Assembly (NCBI RefSeq): GCF_004217175.1
Contig: NZ_SHKI01000005.1
Coordinates: 310,001-374,000 of the forward strand
Source of the DNA: Leucobacter luti
GTDB taxonomy: Bacteria > Actinomycetota > Actinomycetes > Actinomycetales > Microbacteriaceae
DNA length: 64,000 nt
Direction of reading: 5' to 3'
The notes under the pieces are model-generated. The model had not been told where the DNA came from. It did no database searches and saw nothing but the letters and a program-made list of their open reading frames with translations. The stretch's first letter is position 1. The number at the start of each line of letters is the position of its first letter. The position numbers and the translations under genes were made by a program. Shown piece after piece: positions 19,644-28,023 of the stretch.

Positions 19644-21835
19644 CGAACATGAAGAATATCGCTCGGATCTTTATCACCGACGCGCGCCGGGTGCAGCGCA
19701 ACGCGATCGCACTCGTGGTGCTCTTCGGGGTGGTGGTGCTGCCCTCCTTCTTTGGCTGGTTCAACGTGCTCTCAAGCTGGGACCCGTTCGGCAACGTGAA
19801 GAACCTCAAGGTCGCGGTCGCGAACGCCGATGAGGGCTACCAGGGGGAGCTGTTCCCCATGAAGATCAACGTGGGTGAGCAGGTGATCTCGAACCTGCGG
19901 GCAAACACGGATCTCAACTGGGTGTTCACCAGCGAGGAAGAGGCGATCGAGGGTACGAAGGCCGGCGACTACTACGCCGCGCTGGTCCTGCCCCCGAGCT
20001 TCAGCCGGGACATGATGACCTTCCTCGCGCCGGGCGCGCAGGCGGCGAAGATCGACTACTACTCAAACGAGAAGAAGAACGCGCTCTCTCCCAAGATCAC
20101 CGACGAGGCCGCGACCGAGGTCTCCACCACGATCAACTCCACCTTCACGAAGACGCTCAACGAGGTGGGTCTCGCGCTCATCTCGTCCCTCGCGGATCAA
20201 GCCGGCTCGGACGAGTCGCGCGCCGCGCTCGGGCGCGTGCAGGCGAGCGCGCAGACCGCCGCGACGACGATCGGATCGAGCGCCACCACGCTCGAGCTGT
20301 TCAGCTCGCTCCTCGGGTCGAGCACGGGGCTCGTGCGTGGTGCGGCGTCGCTCACCGACGCGTCTCTGGCCGCGGTCCAGGACGCCTCGAATGCGATCGG
20401 GGAGGGCGCGACCGCGGCCCAGTCATTGCAGTCGGTGCTCGGTACCGCGAACGAGTCGATCTCGGCGGCGCTCGCGAGCACCTCGGGCAGCTACACCGCG
20501 CTGATCGCGCAGCTGTCCGAGCTCGACGCAGACTTTGCGGGCCAGGCCGAGGACGCAGCGGCGACGCTGACCGCCGCGGCGAGCGCCATCGACGTCCGGG
20601 TCACCGCCAACCAGGAGCTCCACGACACGCTTGAGGCGCAAGCCCAGGCGACCTCGGATCCCGCGCTGAAGGCCGCGCTCCAGGGGACGGCGGCGACGCT
20701 CCAGGGTGCGATCGACCGCCAGACTGCGCTCGCGAGCCGGGTGACCTCGTCGGCCACGAAGCTTGCGGAGACCGGTGCGGGGATGGGCGCGGATCGCGAC
20801 GAGATCATCGCGCTGGCCGACGCCGCGCGCGCTGCCGTCGACGGCGCGCGGGACTCTTACGACGGGACGCTGCGACCGAAACTCGAGCAGCTGGCCGGAT
20901 CGCTCGCCGGGATCAACTCGGGCTTCGAGCAGATCGGCGGCGACCTTGCCGCAGCTGCGACAGCGCTGTCTGGCGGGTCGACCTCCCTGGTCGCGTTCCT
21001 CACCCAGGCCGAGGAGACGACCACCGCGATTGCGACGGACCTGCGTGACGCGGCCGACAAGTTCTCGGAGCTGGCGAGCGCGCTCGGCGAAGCGGCGAGC
21101 GGCGGCGACCTCTCGAAGGTGGTCGCGCTGATCGGCGGAAACCAGGAGGCGCTCGCGGGGGAGCTGACGAGTCCGGTGGGCCTCAAACGCATCGCCGTGT
21201 ACCCGGTGGATACCTTCGGCGCCCAGATGGCTCCGTTCTACACAGTGCTCGGGCTCTGGGTGGGCGCCCTTCTGCTCTCGGTGCTGATCCGCACGGATGT
21301 GTCGCCGAGTATCCTGCCGGCCGCTGGCCCGTTCACGAAGACGCAGGAGTACTTCGGCCGCTACGGGATGTTCGCGGTGCTCGGGTTCTTCCAGAGCTCG
21401 CTGCTCTACCTCGGGCTGATGGGCTTTGTCGGTGTGCACGTGGCGCACCCGCTGCTCCTGCTCCTGGCGGGCTGGGTGATGTCGTTCGTGTTCTCGCTGA
21501 TCACCTACACGCTGGTGCTCTCGTTTGGGGAGGCGGGGAAGGCGTTCGCGGTGTTCTTGCTGGTGGTGCAGATCTCCGCCGGCGGCGGCGCATACCCGCT
21601 GTCGGTGCTGCCGCAGTGGTTCCAGAGCATCAGCCCCTGGCTGCCAGTGACGCACGCGACGAACGCGGTGCGCGCGGCAATCGCGGGGATCTACGAGGGC
21701 GACTACTGGATCTCGCTGGGGCAGCTCGCGCTCTTCGTGGTTCCCGCGCTCCTGATCGGACTGGTGCTGCGCCTGCCGGTGCTCAAGATCAACGGCGACC
21801 TCGCGCGCGCGCTCGAGTCGACGAAGCTGATGTGA
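19640..21835 (+). CDS. YhgE/Pip-type membrane protein, second of pair
   Basis: Paralogue of the preceding gene with 731 residues. It has the same N-terminal helix and PSFFGWFNVLSSWDPFGN block, VAVANADEG, a long Ala/Ser/Thr-rich helical ectodomain (about 60-510) and a six-helix ABC-2-like C-terminus. It lacks the extra C-terminal helix pair of its neighbour. The GTG at 19640 overlaps the upstream stop (GTGA), so the two are translationally coupled and probably form a heteromer. Substrate and role are unknown: cell-envelope export is the likely theme. Confidence 0.88.
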   Translation: MTNMKNIARIFITDARRVQRNAIALVVLFGVVVLPSFFGWFNVLSSWDPFGNVKNLKVAVANADEGYQGELFPMKINVGEQVISNLRANTDLNWVFTSEEEAIEGTKAGDYYAALVLPPSFSRDMMTFLAPGAQAAKIDYYSNEKKNALSPKITDEAATEVSTTINSTFTKTLNEVGLALISSLADQAGSDESRAALGRVQASAQTAATTIGSSATTLELFSSLLGSSTGLVRGAASLTDASLAAVQDASNAIGEGATAAQSLQSVLGTANESISAALASTSGSYTALIAQLSELDADFAGQAEDAAATLTAAASAIDVRVTANQELHDTLEAQAQATSDPALKAALQGTAATLQGAIDRQTALASRVTSSATKLAETGAGMGADRDEIIALADAARAAVDGARDSYDGTLRPKLEQLAGSLAGINSGFEQIGGDLAAAATALSGGSTSLVAFLTQAEETTTAIATDLRDAADKFSELASALGEAASGGDLSKVVALIGGNQEALAGELTSPVGLKRIAVYPVDTFGAQMAPFYTVLGLWVGALLLSVLIRTDVSPSILPAAGPFTKTQEYFGRYGMFAVLGFFQSSLLYLGLMGFVGVHVAHPLLLLLAGWVMSFVFSLITYTLVLSFGEAGKAFAVFLLVVQISAGGGAYPLSVLPQWFQSISPWLPVTHATNAVRAAIAGIYEGDYWISLGQLALFVVPALLIGLVLRLPVLKINGDLARALESTKLM

Positions 21836-21848
21836 CCGCGGTGTGCTT

Positions 21849-21885
21849 GCGCTCCCCGCGCTGAATTGAGTTAGCGGGGGAGCGC
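21849..21885. terminator. Bidirectional terminator-like hairpin
   Basis: GCGCTCCCC (21849-21857) pairs perfectly with GGGGAGCGC (21877-21885). It lies between the convergent YhgE-type and membrane-protein genes and overlaps the stop of the latter. No T tract follows. Confidence 0.6.
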
Positions 21886-22569
21886 GGCGAATCCGATGAG
21901 GAGCACACCGCCCAGGGCGAGCACGATCGCGAGCCCCCAGCGGTAGTCTGCGGCGAGCACGCGAGCGTAGACCGTGGTGATCTTCTTCGCGGCCACGGGG
22001 AACCGCGACCACAGCCAGGCCAGGAGCACGAACGGAATGACGAGTGCGGCGAGGAACACCGCGAAGGCGGTGCCGCGCAGCATGAAGCTGGCGCTGAGCC
22101 CCGTGACCACGCGCATGACCAGGTACATGAGCGGCCAGGTGGTGAAGCCGACGACCGCGCAGCCAATCCCCACCACAAAGTAGGCGAGCACGGCGGTGCC
22201 CTGCTGGGGCAGCTTCACTGGGGCGGGGGCGAACCCGGGGTGAATGAGGCGCCACGTCACCACGACGATGGCGGCGACGATGAATGCGATTCCCGTCCAC
22301 AGGTCGATCGTGTGGTTGGTCGCCGCGCGCTCGAGGTCGTGTTCAGCGGCGGCGAGGTACCGCGTGGGGTTGACCACGTGGAGAAGCGCGTACATGGCGG
22401 TCGCGCCGCACACGAGGCCCGCGAGGAGCGCGCCGAGCGACGGCCGAAACTCGCCGCCCCGCGCGAGCATGTCGGCGGTCGCCCCGTACAGCATTGGGTG
22501 GACGCCGAAGACGAGGGCGAACCCGATGAGTGATAGCACTGCGGCGGCCCAGCTGAGTGTCTCGTGCAC
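21871..22569 (-). CDS. Integral membrane protein, function unknown (six helices)
   Basis: A protein of 232 residues with about six hydrophobic helices, near 5-30, 45-65, 90-107, 125-150, 160-190 and 210-230. The most distinctive part is the loop ALLHVVNPTRYLAAAEHDLE after helix 2. I do not recognise the family. The topology recalls small LysE-like exporters, but no diagnostic motif is visible. The GTG at 22569 follows AAGGA at seven bases, a good start. It diverges from the FUSC-like gene and converges with the YhgE-type pair. Confidence 0.7.
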   Translation of the reverse strand: MHETLSWAAAVLSLIGFALVFGVHPMLYGATADMLARGGEFRPSLGALLAGLVCGATAMYALLHVVNPTRYLAAAEHDLERAATNHTIDLWTGIAFIVAAIVVVTWRLIHPGFAPAPVKLPQQGTAVLAYFVVGIGCAVVGFTTWPLMYLVMRVVTGLSASFMLRGTAFAVFLAALVIPFVLLAWLWSRFPVAAKKITTVYARVLAADYRWGLAIVLALGGVLLIGFAALPR

Positions 22570-22728
22570 GTGAATCCTTCACTCCGCGCGACGTCCCCAG
22601 TGGTGTCGCCCTCCGTAGAAAGTGTAGAGAGAACACATGGCTTCTGCCAAGCCAGCTCGTATACCTTGCGATGCTGAGCTACAGGCGGGGCTGTAAAAGT
22701 GGCTGCGCCGTGCACTAGGATCGCTCGT

Positions 22729-23808
22729 ATGGAGTCGCGCACATCGGGGGAGTCGCTCAGGCCTGAGGCGGCCGATCGCGAGCACTCTGCGCCGGCCGGT
22801 CCCCCCGCGAAGGAGTGGTCCCGGCGCGCGATCCTGATCCTCGCCGCCAAGCTGCTGGTGGCGCTCCTCGTCATCGCCGCCCCCGCGTTCATCGCCACCT
22901 CGTTTGTTCCGGGGGTGAGCGGGGTCGCGTTCTTCGGCGTGCTCGCGGCAGCCTTTGGCTGGATCAGCGGGGGGCCAAAGATCGGCGCTGCCGTCGTGGT
23001 GGCGCTCACCGGCTTGGGCGTGATCTCGATCCTGCTTCGGGAGCACACCTGGGCGCTCGCGCTGCTGCTCGTGCTGCTCGGCGTCGCGTACGGCTACGCG
23101 GCCAGCCGCGGGGTGGGAAAAGCCGTGCTGCAGCTCCCGATCCTGACCCCCTACTTCATGAACGATCCACCCGCGCTCTTCTCTGACCCGCCGATCGTCG
23201 ATGCACGGTACCTCATCGGCGTGAGCGTGGTGATGCTGCTGGCGGGGATCTGGACGGTCGTGGTGCTGAGCCTCGCCGCGGGCACGCGACACCTCGCCCG
23301 CCTGGACGTTCCGAACCCCCGGATCCCGCTTGAATACGGCGCGATCCTCGGGCTGTTCTCTGCCATCGTGATGGTGGTCGCCACCCTGAGTGGACTGCAG
23401 ACGCACTGGGTGTGGATCACGCTCACGCTCTACGTGCTTGCGGACCCCCAGCAGCTGTTCACTCCGGCGAAGATGTGGGGTCGCGTGAGTGGCACGCTGC
23501 TCGGCTTCGTGGTCGTCTCGGCGCTCGCGCTTGCGGGGGTGCCAGATGGGCTGCTGCACCTGCTCGCGCTCCCCGCGCTCTGGCTGTGCCTGGTGTTTAT
23601 GGTCATTCGGCGGCCCTACTGGCAGTACACGCTGTTTCTCACGATCGCGGTGATCCTCATGGACACCTCCGACGTTGATACGCAGCTGCTGAACGCGGAG
23701 CGTATCGGGTTTACGGTCATCGGGGCGGCGCTGTCGATCCTCGTCGCCTTCCTCGTGAACCTGTTCGGGTTCTCCCGGGTGGGCCTTTCCGCTCCCGAGC
23801 GAGTGTAG
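22729..23808 (+). CDS. FUSC-family membrane protein (putative aromatic/organic acid exporter)
   Basis: A protein of 359 residues with about ten hydrophobic helices in two blocks. Residues 225-330 match the FUSC core, with GLQTHWVWITLTLYVLADP and WGRVSGTLLGF. FUSC proteins export organic acids such as p-hydroxybenzoate in some bacteria, but the substrate here is unknown. I chose ATG 22729 rather than the open frame ten codons upstream. TAGGAT seven bases before it may be a leaderless -10 or serve as the ribosome site. The S33 hydrolase starts six bases after the stop, so they form an operon. Confidence 0.78.
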   Translation: MESRTSGESLRPEAADREHSAPAGPPAKEWSRRAILILAAKLLVALLVIAAPAFIATSFVPGVSGVAFFGVLAAAFGWISGGPKIGAAVVVALTGLGVISILLREHTWALALLLVLLGVAYGYAASRGVGKAVLQLPILTPYFMNDPPALFSDPPIVDARYLIGVSVVMLLAGIWTVVVLSLAAGTRHLARLDVPNPRIPLEYGAILGLFSAIVMVVATLSGLQTHWVWITLTLYVLADPQQLFTPAKMWGRVSGTLLGFVVVSALALAGVPDGLLHLLALPALWLCLVFMVIRRPYWQYTLFLTIAVILMDTSDVDTQLLNAERIGFTVIGAALSILVAFLVNLFGFSRVGLSAPERV

Positions 23809-23814
23809 AGCGGC

Positions 23815-25017
23815 GTGGGATCCGACGGGCCCGCGTTTCGCGCCCTGCGGGGAGCGCTGCTCGGCGCGGCGTGGCGCGCTCCGGGGGTGCGCACGCTGCG
23901 CCGCCCCGCCACCGCTCACACCCCCGAGTTCGACCTCGCGTACGTGCGCACGGGTCCCGAGGGCCGGAGGCCGCCGGCCCTCGTGATCCCCGGCGGGCCC
24001 GGGCTCGGCTCAGTGCTCCCGTACCGATTCCTCCGTCGCATCGCCGCGCGGCGCGGTCTCGATCTCATCATGGTGGAGCACCGTGGGGTGGGACTCTCGC
24101 GCACCGATCTCACCGGGCATGACCTCCCCGCGGCGGCGATGCGGATTGACGAGGTGGTCGCCGACCTCGGCGCCGTGCTCGATCACGAGGGGGTCGAACG
24201 CGTCCACGTCGTGGGATCGTCGTACGGGAGCTATCTGGCGTCCTGCTTTGGCGCCGCGCAGCCGCAGCGGGTGGCCGGAATGATCCTCGACTCGGCGCTG
24301 CAGTCGGCTGGGGACCTTGAGCTCGAGCGCACCGTGATCCGGCGGCTGCTGTGGGAGGGCCCGAGCCCTGCCGCCCGCGCGGTGCGCCAGCTCCACGCGG
24401 CCGGACTCGATCCGCGCGTGCTGCTCGACGTGACTCGTGCCGCGTACGAACTCGGGGGTGAGCCACTGCTCGTCGCACTGGCTGAGCGCCGGCTTCGCAG
24501 CCGGCGGAGCGGCGCGTGGCGCGCGCTCGCCGCGTACGCCACCCGAGACGAGACGATCGTGCGGTACCCGGGGATCTACGAGTTCGACCTGGTGGGGGCG
24601 ATTGCGTTTCGGGAGCTGGGGTACGGCGCGCACCCGGACGGGCACCCGCTCGACCCCGCGAGCACGTACGCGCCGCTCGCTGGGCAGTTTCCGGCGTTCG
24701 CGGGGGAGCCGGTTGATCTGGCCTCTGCCGCGGGCACGATTGCGTGGCCCCTGGTGCTGCTCAGTGGCGCCAGGGATCTCCGCACGCCGCCCGAGATCGC
24801 CGCGCGGGTTGCGCGCGCCGCGCCGGGCGCGGTGATCGTGCCCCTGCAGAACGGTCACAGTGCGCTCGACACGCACCCGATGGCGCTCCTGAACGCGCTT
24901 GACCGGCTCCTGGCCGGGCAGCACGAGACGCTGCCGGGCATCGCGGACCGCCTCGACGCCCTCCCGCGGCGGGGTCCCGTCGCGGGAGGGCTCAGGCTGC
25001 TTGAACTCGTGACGTAG
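23815..25017 (+). CDS. Alpha/beta hydrolase, proline iminopeptidase (S33) family
   Basis: Serine hydrolase of 400 residues. The oxyanion block PGGPGLGS is at 59-66, EHRGVGLSR at 88-96, and the nucleophile elbow GSSYGSYLA carries Ser136. The acid is probably the Asp in LSGARDLRTP, and the His lies in QNGHSALD near the C-terminus. This pattern is the prolyl aminopeptidase/S33 type. The actual substrate could be a peptide or a small ester. There is no signal peptide. The start is a GTG with a weak ribosome site, close behind the FUSC-like gene. A GC-rich inverted repeat (24958-24968 with 24981-24991) near the 3' end may act as terminator. Confidence 0.85.
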   Translation: MGSDGPAFRALRGALLGAAWRAPGVRTLRRPATAHTPEFDLAYVRTGPEGRRPPALVIPGGPGLGSVLPYRFLRRIAARRGLDLIMVEHRGVGLSRTDLTGHDLPAAAMRIDEVVADLGAVLDHEGVERVHVVGSSYGSYLASCFGAAQPQRVAGMILDSALQSAGDLELERTVIRRLLWEGPSPAARAVRQLHAAGLDPRVLLDVTRAAYELGGEPLLVALAERRLRSRRSGAWRALAAYATRDETIVRYPGIYEFDLVGAIAFRELGYGAHPDGHPLDPASTYAPLAGQFPAFAGEPVDLASAAGTIAWPLVLLSGARDLRTPPEIAARVARAAPGAVIVPLQNGHSALDTHPMALLNALDRLLAGQHETLPGIADRLDALPRRGPVAGGLRLLELVT

Positions 25018-25028
25018 CGGCGGCTCGG

Positions 25029-26240
25029 CTAGATGCGCTGGGCGTGCACGTCCAGGAGTGCCGCCGCGTCCGCGTCGGTCATGCCGGGGATTGGCTCGCC
25101 GTTCCACACGATGTCCTCGCCCATCGCTTTGAGGAGCTCCTGGCGCTCGCCGTGCGCCAGCTTCGCGCCGTGCAGCAGTGCCGCCGGCCCCCACATCATC
25201 GCAAACGAGTCGTGCCACTGGTGGCCGATGTCCTTGACGTGCAGCAGATCGTGCAGTGAGGTCTTCAGGTGCTGCACGGGCTCGGCGAACGCGTCTGCGA
25301 GCACCGCGAGGCGGATCTGGCGTTCAACCCCCGGGGCGACAATTGCCGGCTCGATCACGGTTCCGTCGAACGCGTCGAGGAACTCGGCGGTCTCCAGCAG
25401 GATCACGCCGTTGGTGGGTCGCGGGTTGCACTCGATCGCGTAGAGCTCGCCCTCGTGCTTCACGAAGTCGAACGAGAGCTGGCCGGTGAAGCTCGGGTCG
25501 AGCTCGTCGATGATGCGCTGCGTGTATTCGAGGGTCTGCGTGCTGTCTTCCGCGAGGAAGGTGATCCCGGTGCTGTGCGCCCACTGCTCGGGGGCACTAT
25601 AGGTGCACTGTGCGGTCACCCGGCCGTCAACGATGATGCTGTAGGTGCAAATCATCGGGCCGTCGGTGAACGGCTGGACCAGCCAGGGCTGGTCGGCCGT
25701 CGGGTGGCAGTCCGCGACGGACATCTTGCCGGCAAGCGGTCCCGTGTTCGTGAGGAGCCCCACGCCGCCGCGCGAGAACACTGCGCGCGCGAAGAAGCGT
25801 GGGAACCGCGCGATCGCCTCGTGCAGCTCGTCCTCGGACGAGACCACGACGGTCTCGGGGATCGGTACGCCGGCCTGCTCCACGAGGCGCTGGAAACTGC
25901 CCTTGTCGTGCAGGCGGGCGAGCTCGCCGAACCCGCCAGCGAACAGTCGCACCCCCGCCGGGAGGTCGTGGGCGCGCGCGGCGAGGTAGAAGACCTCCTC
26001 GAAGGTGGGGATGATCGTGTCGATGTTGTGCTCGGTGACGATGCGGCACACGTCTGCGATGAACTGGTCGGTCTCAAACCTGGGTGACGCCGTGACCTCG
26101 TGCGCGGCGAGGAAGCGCGAGTGGCTGCCCATCGCCCCGGCGAAGGTGTCTGCCGCCACGACGTAGCGGCCGGAGCTCCCGAGTTTCCGGATGATGTCCA
26201 GAGCGAAGGTGTTCCGTGAACTCAGTACCAGGGCACGCAT
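25029..26240 (-). CDS. ATP-grasp ligase, substrate unknown
   Basis: A protein of 403 residues with the ATP-grasp architecture. It has an N-terminal Rossmann-like pre-domain (MRALVLSSRNTFALDIIRKL). The ATP-binding central part includes FFARAVFSRGGVGLL. The magnesium-binding end is FDFVKHEGELYAIECNPRPTNG, with the E-x-N-R motif. It resembles carboxylate-amine ligases related to carbamoyl-phosphate synthetase and dipeptide ligases. The specific product is unknown. ATG 26240 follows GAGAGGA. It lies 31 nt downstream of the ThrE-type exporter on the same strand, so the two may make and export, or consume, a related amino-acid compound. Confidence 0.85.
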   Translation of the reverse strand: MRALVLSSRNTFALDIIRKLGSSGRYVVAADTFAGAMGSHSRFLAAHEVTASPRFETDQFIADVCRIVTEHNIDTIIPTFEEVFYLAARAHDLPAGVRLFAGGFGELARLHDKGSFQRLVEQAGVPIPETVVVSSEDELHEAIARFPRFFARAVFSRGGVGLLTNTGPLAGKMSVADCHPTADQPWLVQPFTDGPMICTYSIIVDGRVTAQCTYSAPEQWAHSTGITFLAEDSTQTLEYTQRIIDELDPSFTGQLSFDFVKHEGELYAIECNPRPTNGVILLETAEFLDAFDGTVIEPAIVAPGVERQIRLAVLADAFAEPVQHLKTSLHDLLHVKDIGHQWHDSFAMMWGPAALLHGAKLAHGERQELLKAMGEDIVWNGEPIPGMTDADAAALLDVHAQRI

Positions 26241-26271
26241 AGAGAATCCTCTCGAAGTTGATAAGTAACAC

Positions 26272-27651
26272 TCAGCTTAGGTGATGGGTGCGCTCGCGCT
26301 GCCAGGCGCGAGCGAACGCCCCCGTGTCGCGGCTCAGCCCGGTGCCGATGATCATGCCGATCGCGATCGACAGCACGGCCCCCGCGGTTTGCATGAGAAT
26401 ACCGCCGCCCCCGGCGGTCCCGGACACCGCCTCGGTGAGGCCGATGAACCCCATGGTTCCTGGCACCATCATCCAGTACGCGCAGGTCAGCATGACGCCC
26501 GGCGGCGGCGCGGACGGGAAGTGCGCGACGAGGTAGATCGCGGGTACCGCGATGAGCGCCCCCACAAGTCCGGAGAGTGTGGGGCCCAGCAGAGTGTGCC
26601 CGAGGAGCTGCGCCGCGTAGGCGAGCGCGAGGGCAAAGAGGATCCATGGGAGCGAGCGCTTGGGCGCGACCGAGTAGAGGTAGTAGCCGACAGCAACGAG
26701 GACGACCCCCACCCACGGCGCCCACGGCCCCAGGTGCGGCGCCGACGAGGTGTGCGGGTGGGAGATTCCCGTGACGACGATGCCAACGTAGAGCCCGAAC
26801 GCGAGGAGGGCGAGCGTGGCAAGCCCGTAGACCAGGCGACTCGCGCCGGCGATGATCTGGCCGTTCGTGAGCTCGACGGCGGCGATCGTGAGCGTGAGCC
26901 CGGGGAGCAGGCTCGCGAGTGCCGGAGTGACCAGGCTGAGGGTGCTGCCGCTTCCGAGATCCGGTGCGATGAGGCCGATGACCGCCGTCGCCGTAAACGC
27001 GGCGAGAACCGGGAGTACGAGCGAGAGCGTGCGCACGCGTGAGCCGAGCAGCACGAGTGCCCCGATCGCGAGCCCCAGGATCGCGTAGACCGGCAGGGCG
27101 GCGGGGATGGGGTTCATCACGAGGCCGAAGCCCACCGCGAGGAGCGTGTGTCCGAGGAGGGAACGCCAGAACCCGAAGCGCGGCGGCGCCGCGATGATCT
27201 CCTGCGCCCGCTGGATCGCCGATGCTGGATCGGTGCGGTCGTGCGCGGCGCGCGCAATGAGCCGTTCGATGTCGGCGACCTGGTCGAGACGCAGCGTCGA
27301 CTGCGTGACCTCGAAGATGGAGGGGGCGTCGCGCGCCACGCCCGGGTCCTCGATGAGCACGACCGTGGGGAGCACCACGACGCGAACGCCCGGGCGGCCG
27401 TAGACGCGGGCCAGGGAGCTGAGCGTCGCGGCGACCTCGTTGGTGGGCTGGGAGCCCGCGAGTAGCGCCTGGCCGAGGAGGCCCAACAGCTCAATGAGGC
27501 GTGGCGATTGCTCGGCGCGGGCGTGCTCGTCCGAGTGTTCCGGGGCGATCGCCGCGAGGGCGCGCTGCAGTCGTGTTCTCCGGAGACTCATGCCGGTGCT
27601 CCCGTCCTGCGCGGCGCCCTCATCGGACGCTCGATCCGGGACGAAAGTCAC
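26272..27651 (-). CDS. Threonine/serine exporter (ThrE family)
   Basis: A protein of 459 residues in the two-part ThrE layout. A cytosolic N-domain (about 40-165) has the block SSLARVYGRPGVRVVVLPT. About ten helices follow from 170, with ELTNGQIIAGASRLVYG and a second smaller block containing MVPGTMGFIGLTEAVSG. The family exports threonine and serine with proton coupling. Transport of other amino acids is possible. GTG 27651 follows CAAGGA. It diverges from glutamate decarboxylase across 372 nt, and the ATP-grasp gene follows in an operon. Confidence 0.92.
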   Translation of the reverse strand: MTFVPDRASDEGAAQDGSTGMSLRRTRLQRALAAIAPEHSDEHARAEQSPRLIELLGLLGQALLAGSQPTNEVAATLSSLARVYGRPGVRVVVLPTVVLIEDPGVARDAPSIFEVTQSTLRLDQVADIERLIARAAHDRTDPASAIQRAQEIIAAPPRFGFWRSLLGHTLLAVGFGLVMNPIPAALPVYAILGLAIGALVLLGSRVRTLSLVLPVLAAFTATAVIGLIAPDLGSGSTLSLVTPALASLLPGLTLTIAAVELTNGQIIAGASRLVYGLATLALLAFGLYVGIVVTGISHPHTSSAPHLGPWAPWVGVVLVAVGYYLYSVAPKRSLPWILFALALAYAAQLLGHTLLGPTLSGLVGALIAVPAIYLVAHFPSAPPPGVMLTCAYWMMVPGTMGFIGLTEAVSGTAGGGGILMQTAGAVLSIAIGMIIGTGLSRDTGAFARAWQRERTHHLS

Positions 27652-28023
27652 AATATCCTTGAACTCGGCTCATGGTTAATTGCTAGGATAACACTTGGAT
27701 AGGGAAGAGTTTCACACTGCACTGTGACTGATCTTGGTGAGGTGCAGAGGTGGAGCTAGGGGGCCTTACCGGCCGCATCTGGAGGGGGGACTATGGCGCA
27801 CCGTCTGTTCATGCCGGGCCCGCTGTCTCCGCCGCGGGCGCACGACTCTCGGCCGCTGCGCCGCGGGGTCCGCGCCACTCCCGCGCGCGCCAGGGCTCTC
27901 GATCCGGCCGCTCCGCGGCGCACGCTGGGGGGCCTCCCACGGGGCCCTCTGCCGTGCCCGGCGGCCTGCTCTGAATCCGTGTACCACTAGCCGCAACATT
28001 CTCAACTCTGGAGAGGACACCCT
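27652..28023. other. 372-nt gap between thrE-like gene and gad
   Basis: The first 100 bases are AT-richer and hold promoter candidates: TTGAAC (27659) with TAGGAT (27684) at 19 bp on the plus strand. The remaining 250 bases are very GC-rich. They contain a small ORF with a strong ribosome site (see 27793) and no recognised riboswitch. The gad ribosome site GGAGAGGA precedes ATG 28024. Confidence 0.5.
27793..27990 (+). CDS. Possible short leader ORF upstream of gad
   Basis: A 65-codon ORF starting MAHRLFMPGPLSPPRAHDSR, rich in Arg and Pro, ending 33 nt before gad. Its best support is the ribosome site GGAGGGGGG, four bases from the ATG. No homology is recognised, and in DNA this GC-rich open frames arise by chance. 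It could be a regulatory leader peptide, a small basic protein, or nothing. Confidence 0.22.
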   Translation: MAHRLFMPGPLSPPRAHDSRPLRRGVRATPARARALDPAAPRRTLGGLPRGPLPCPAACSESVYH

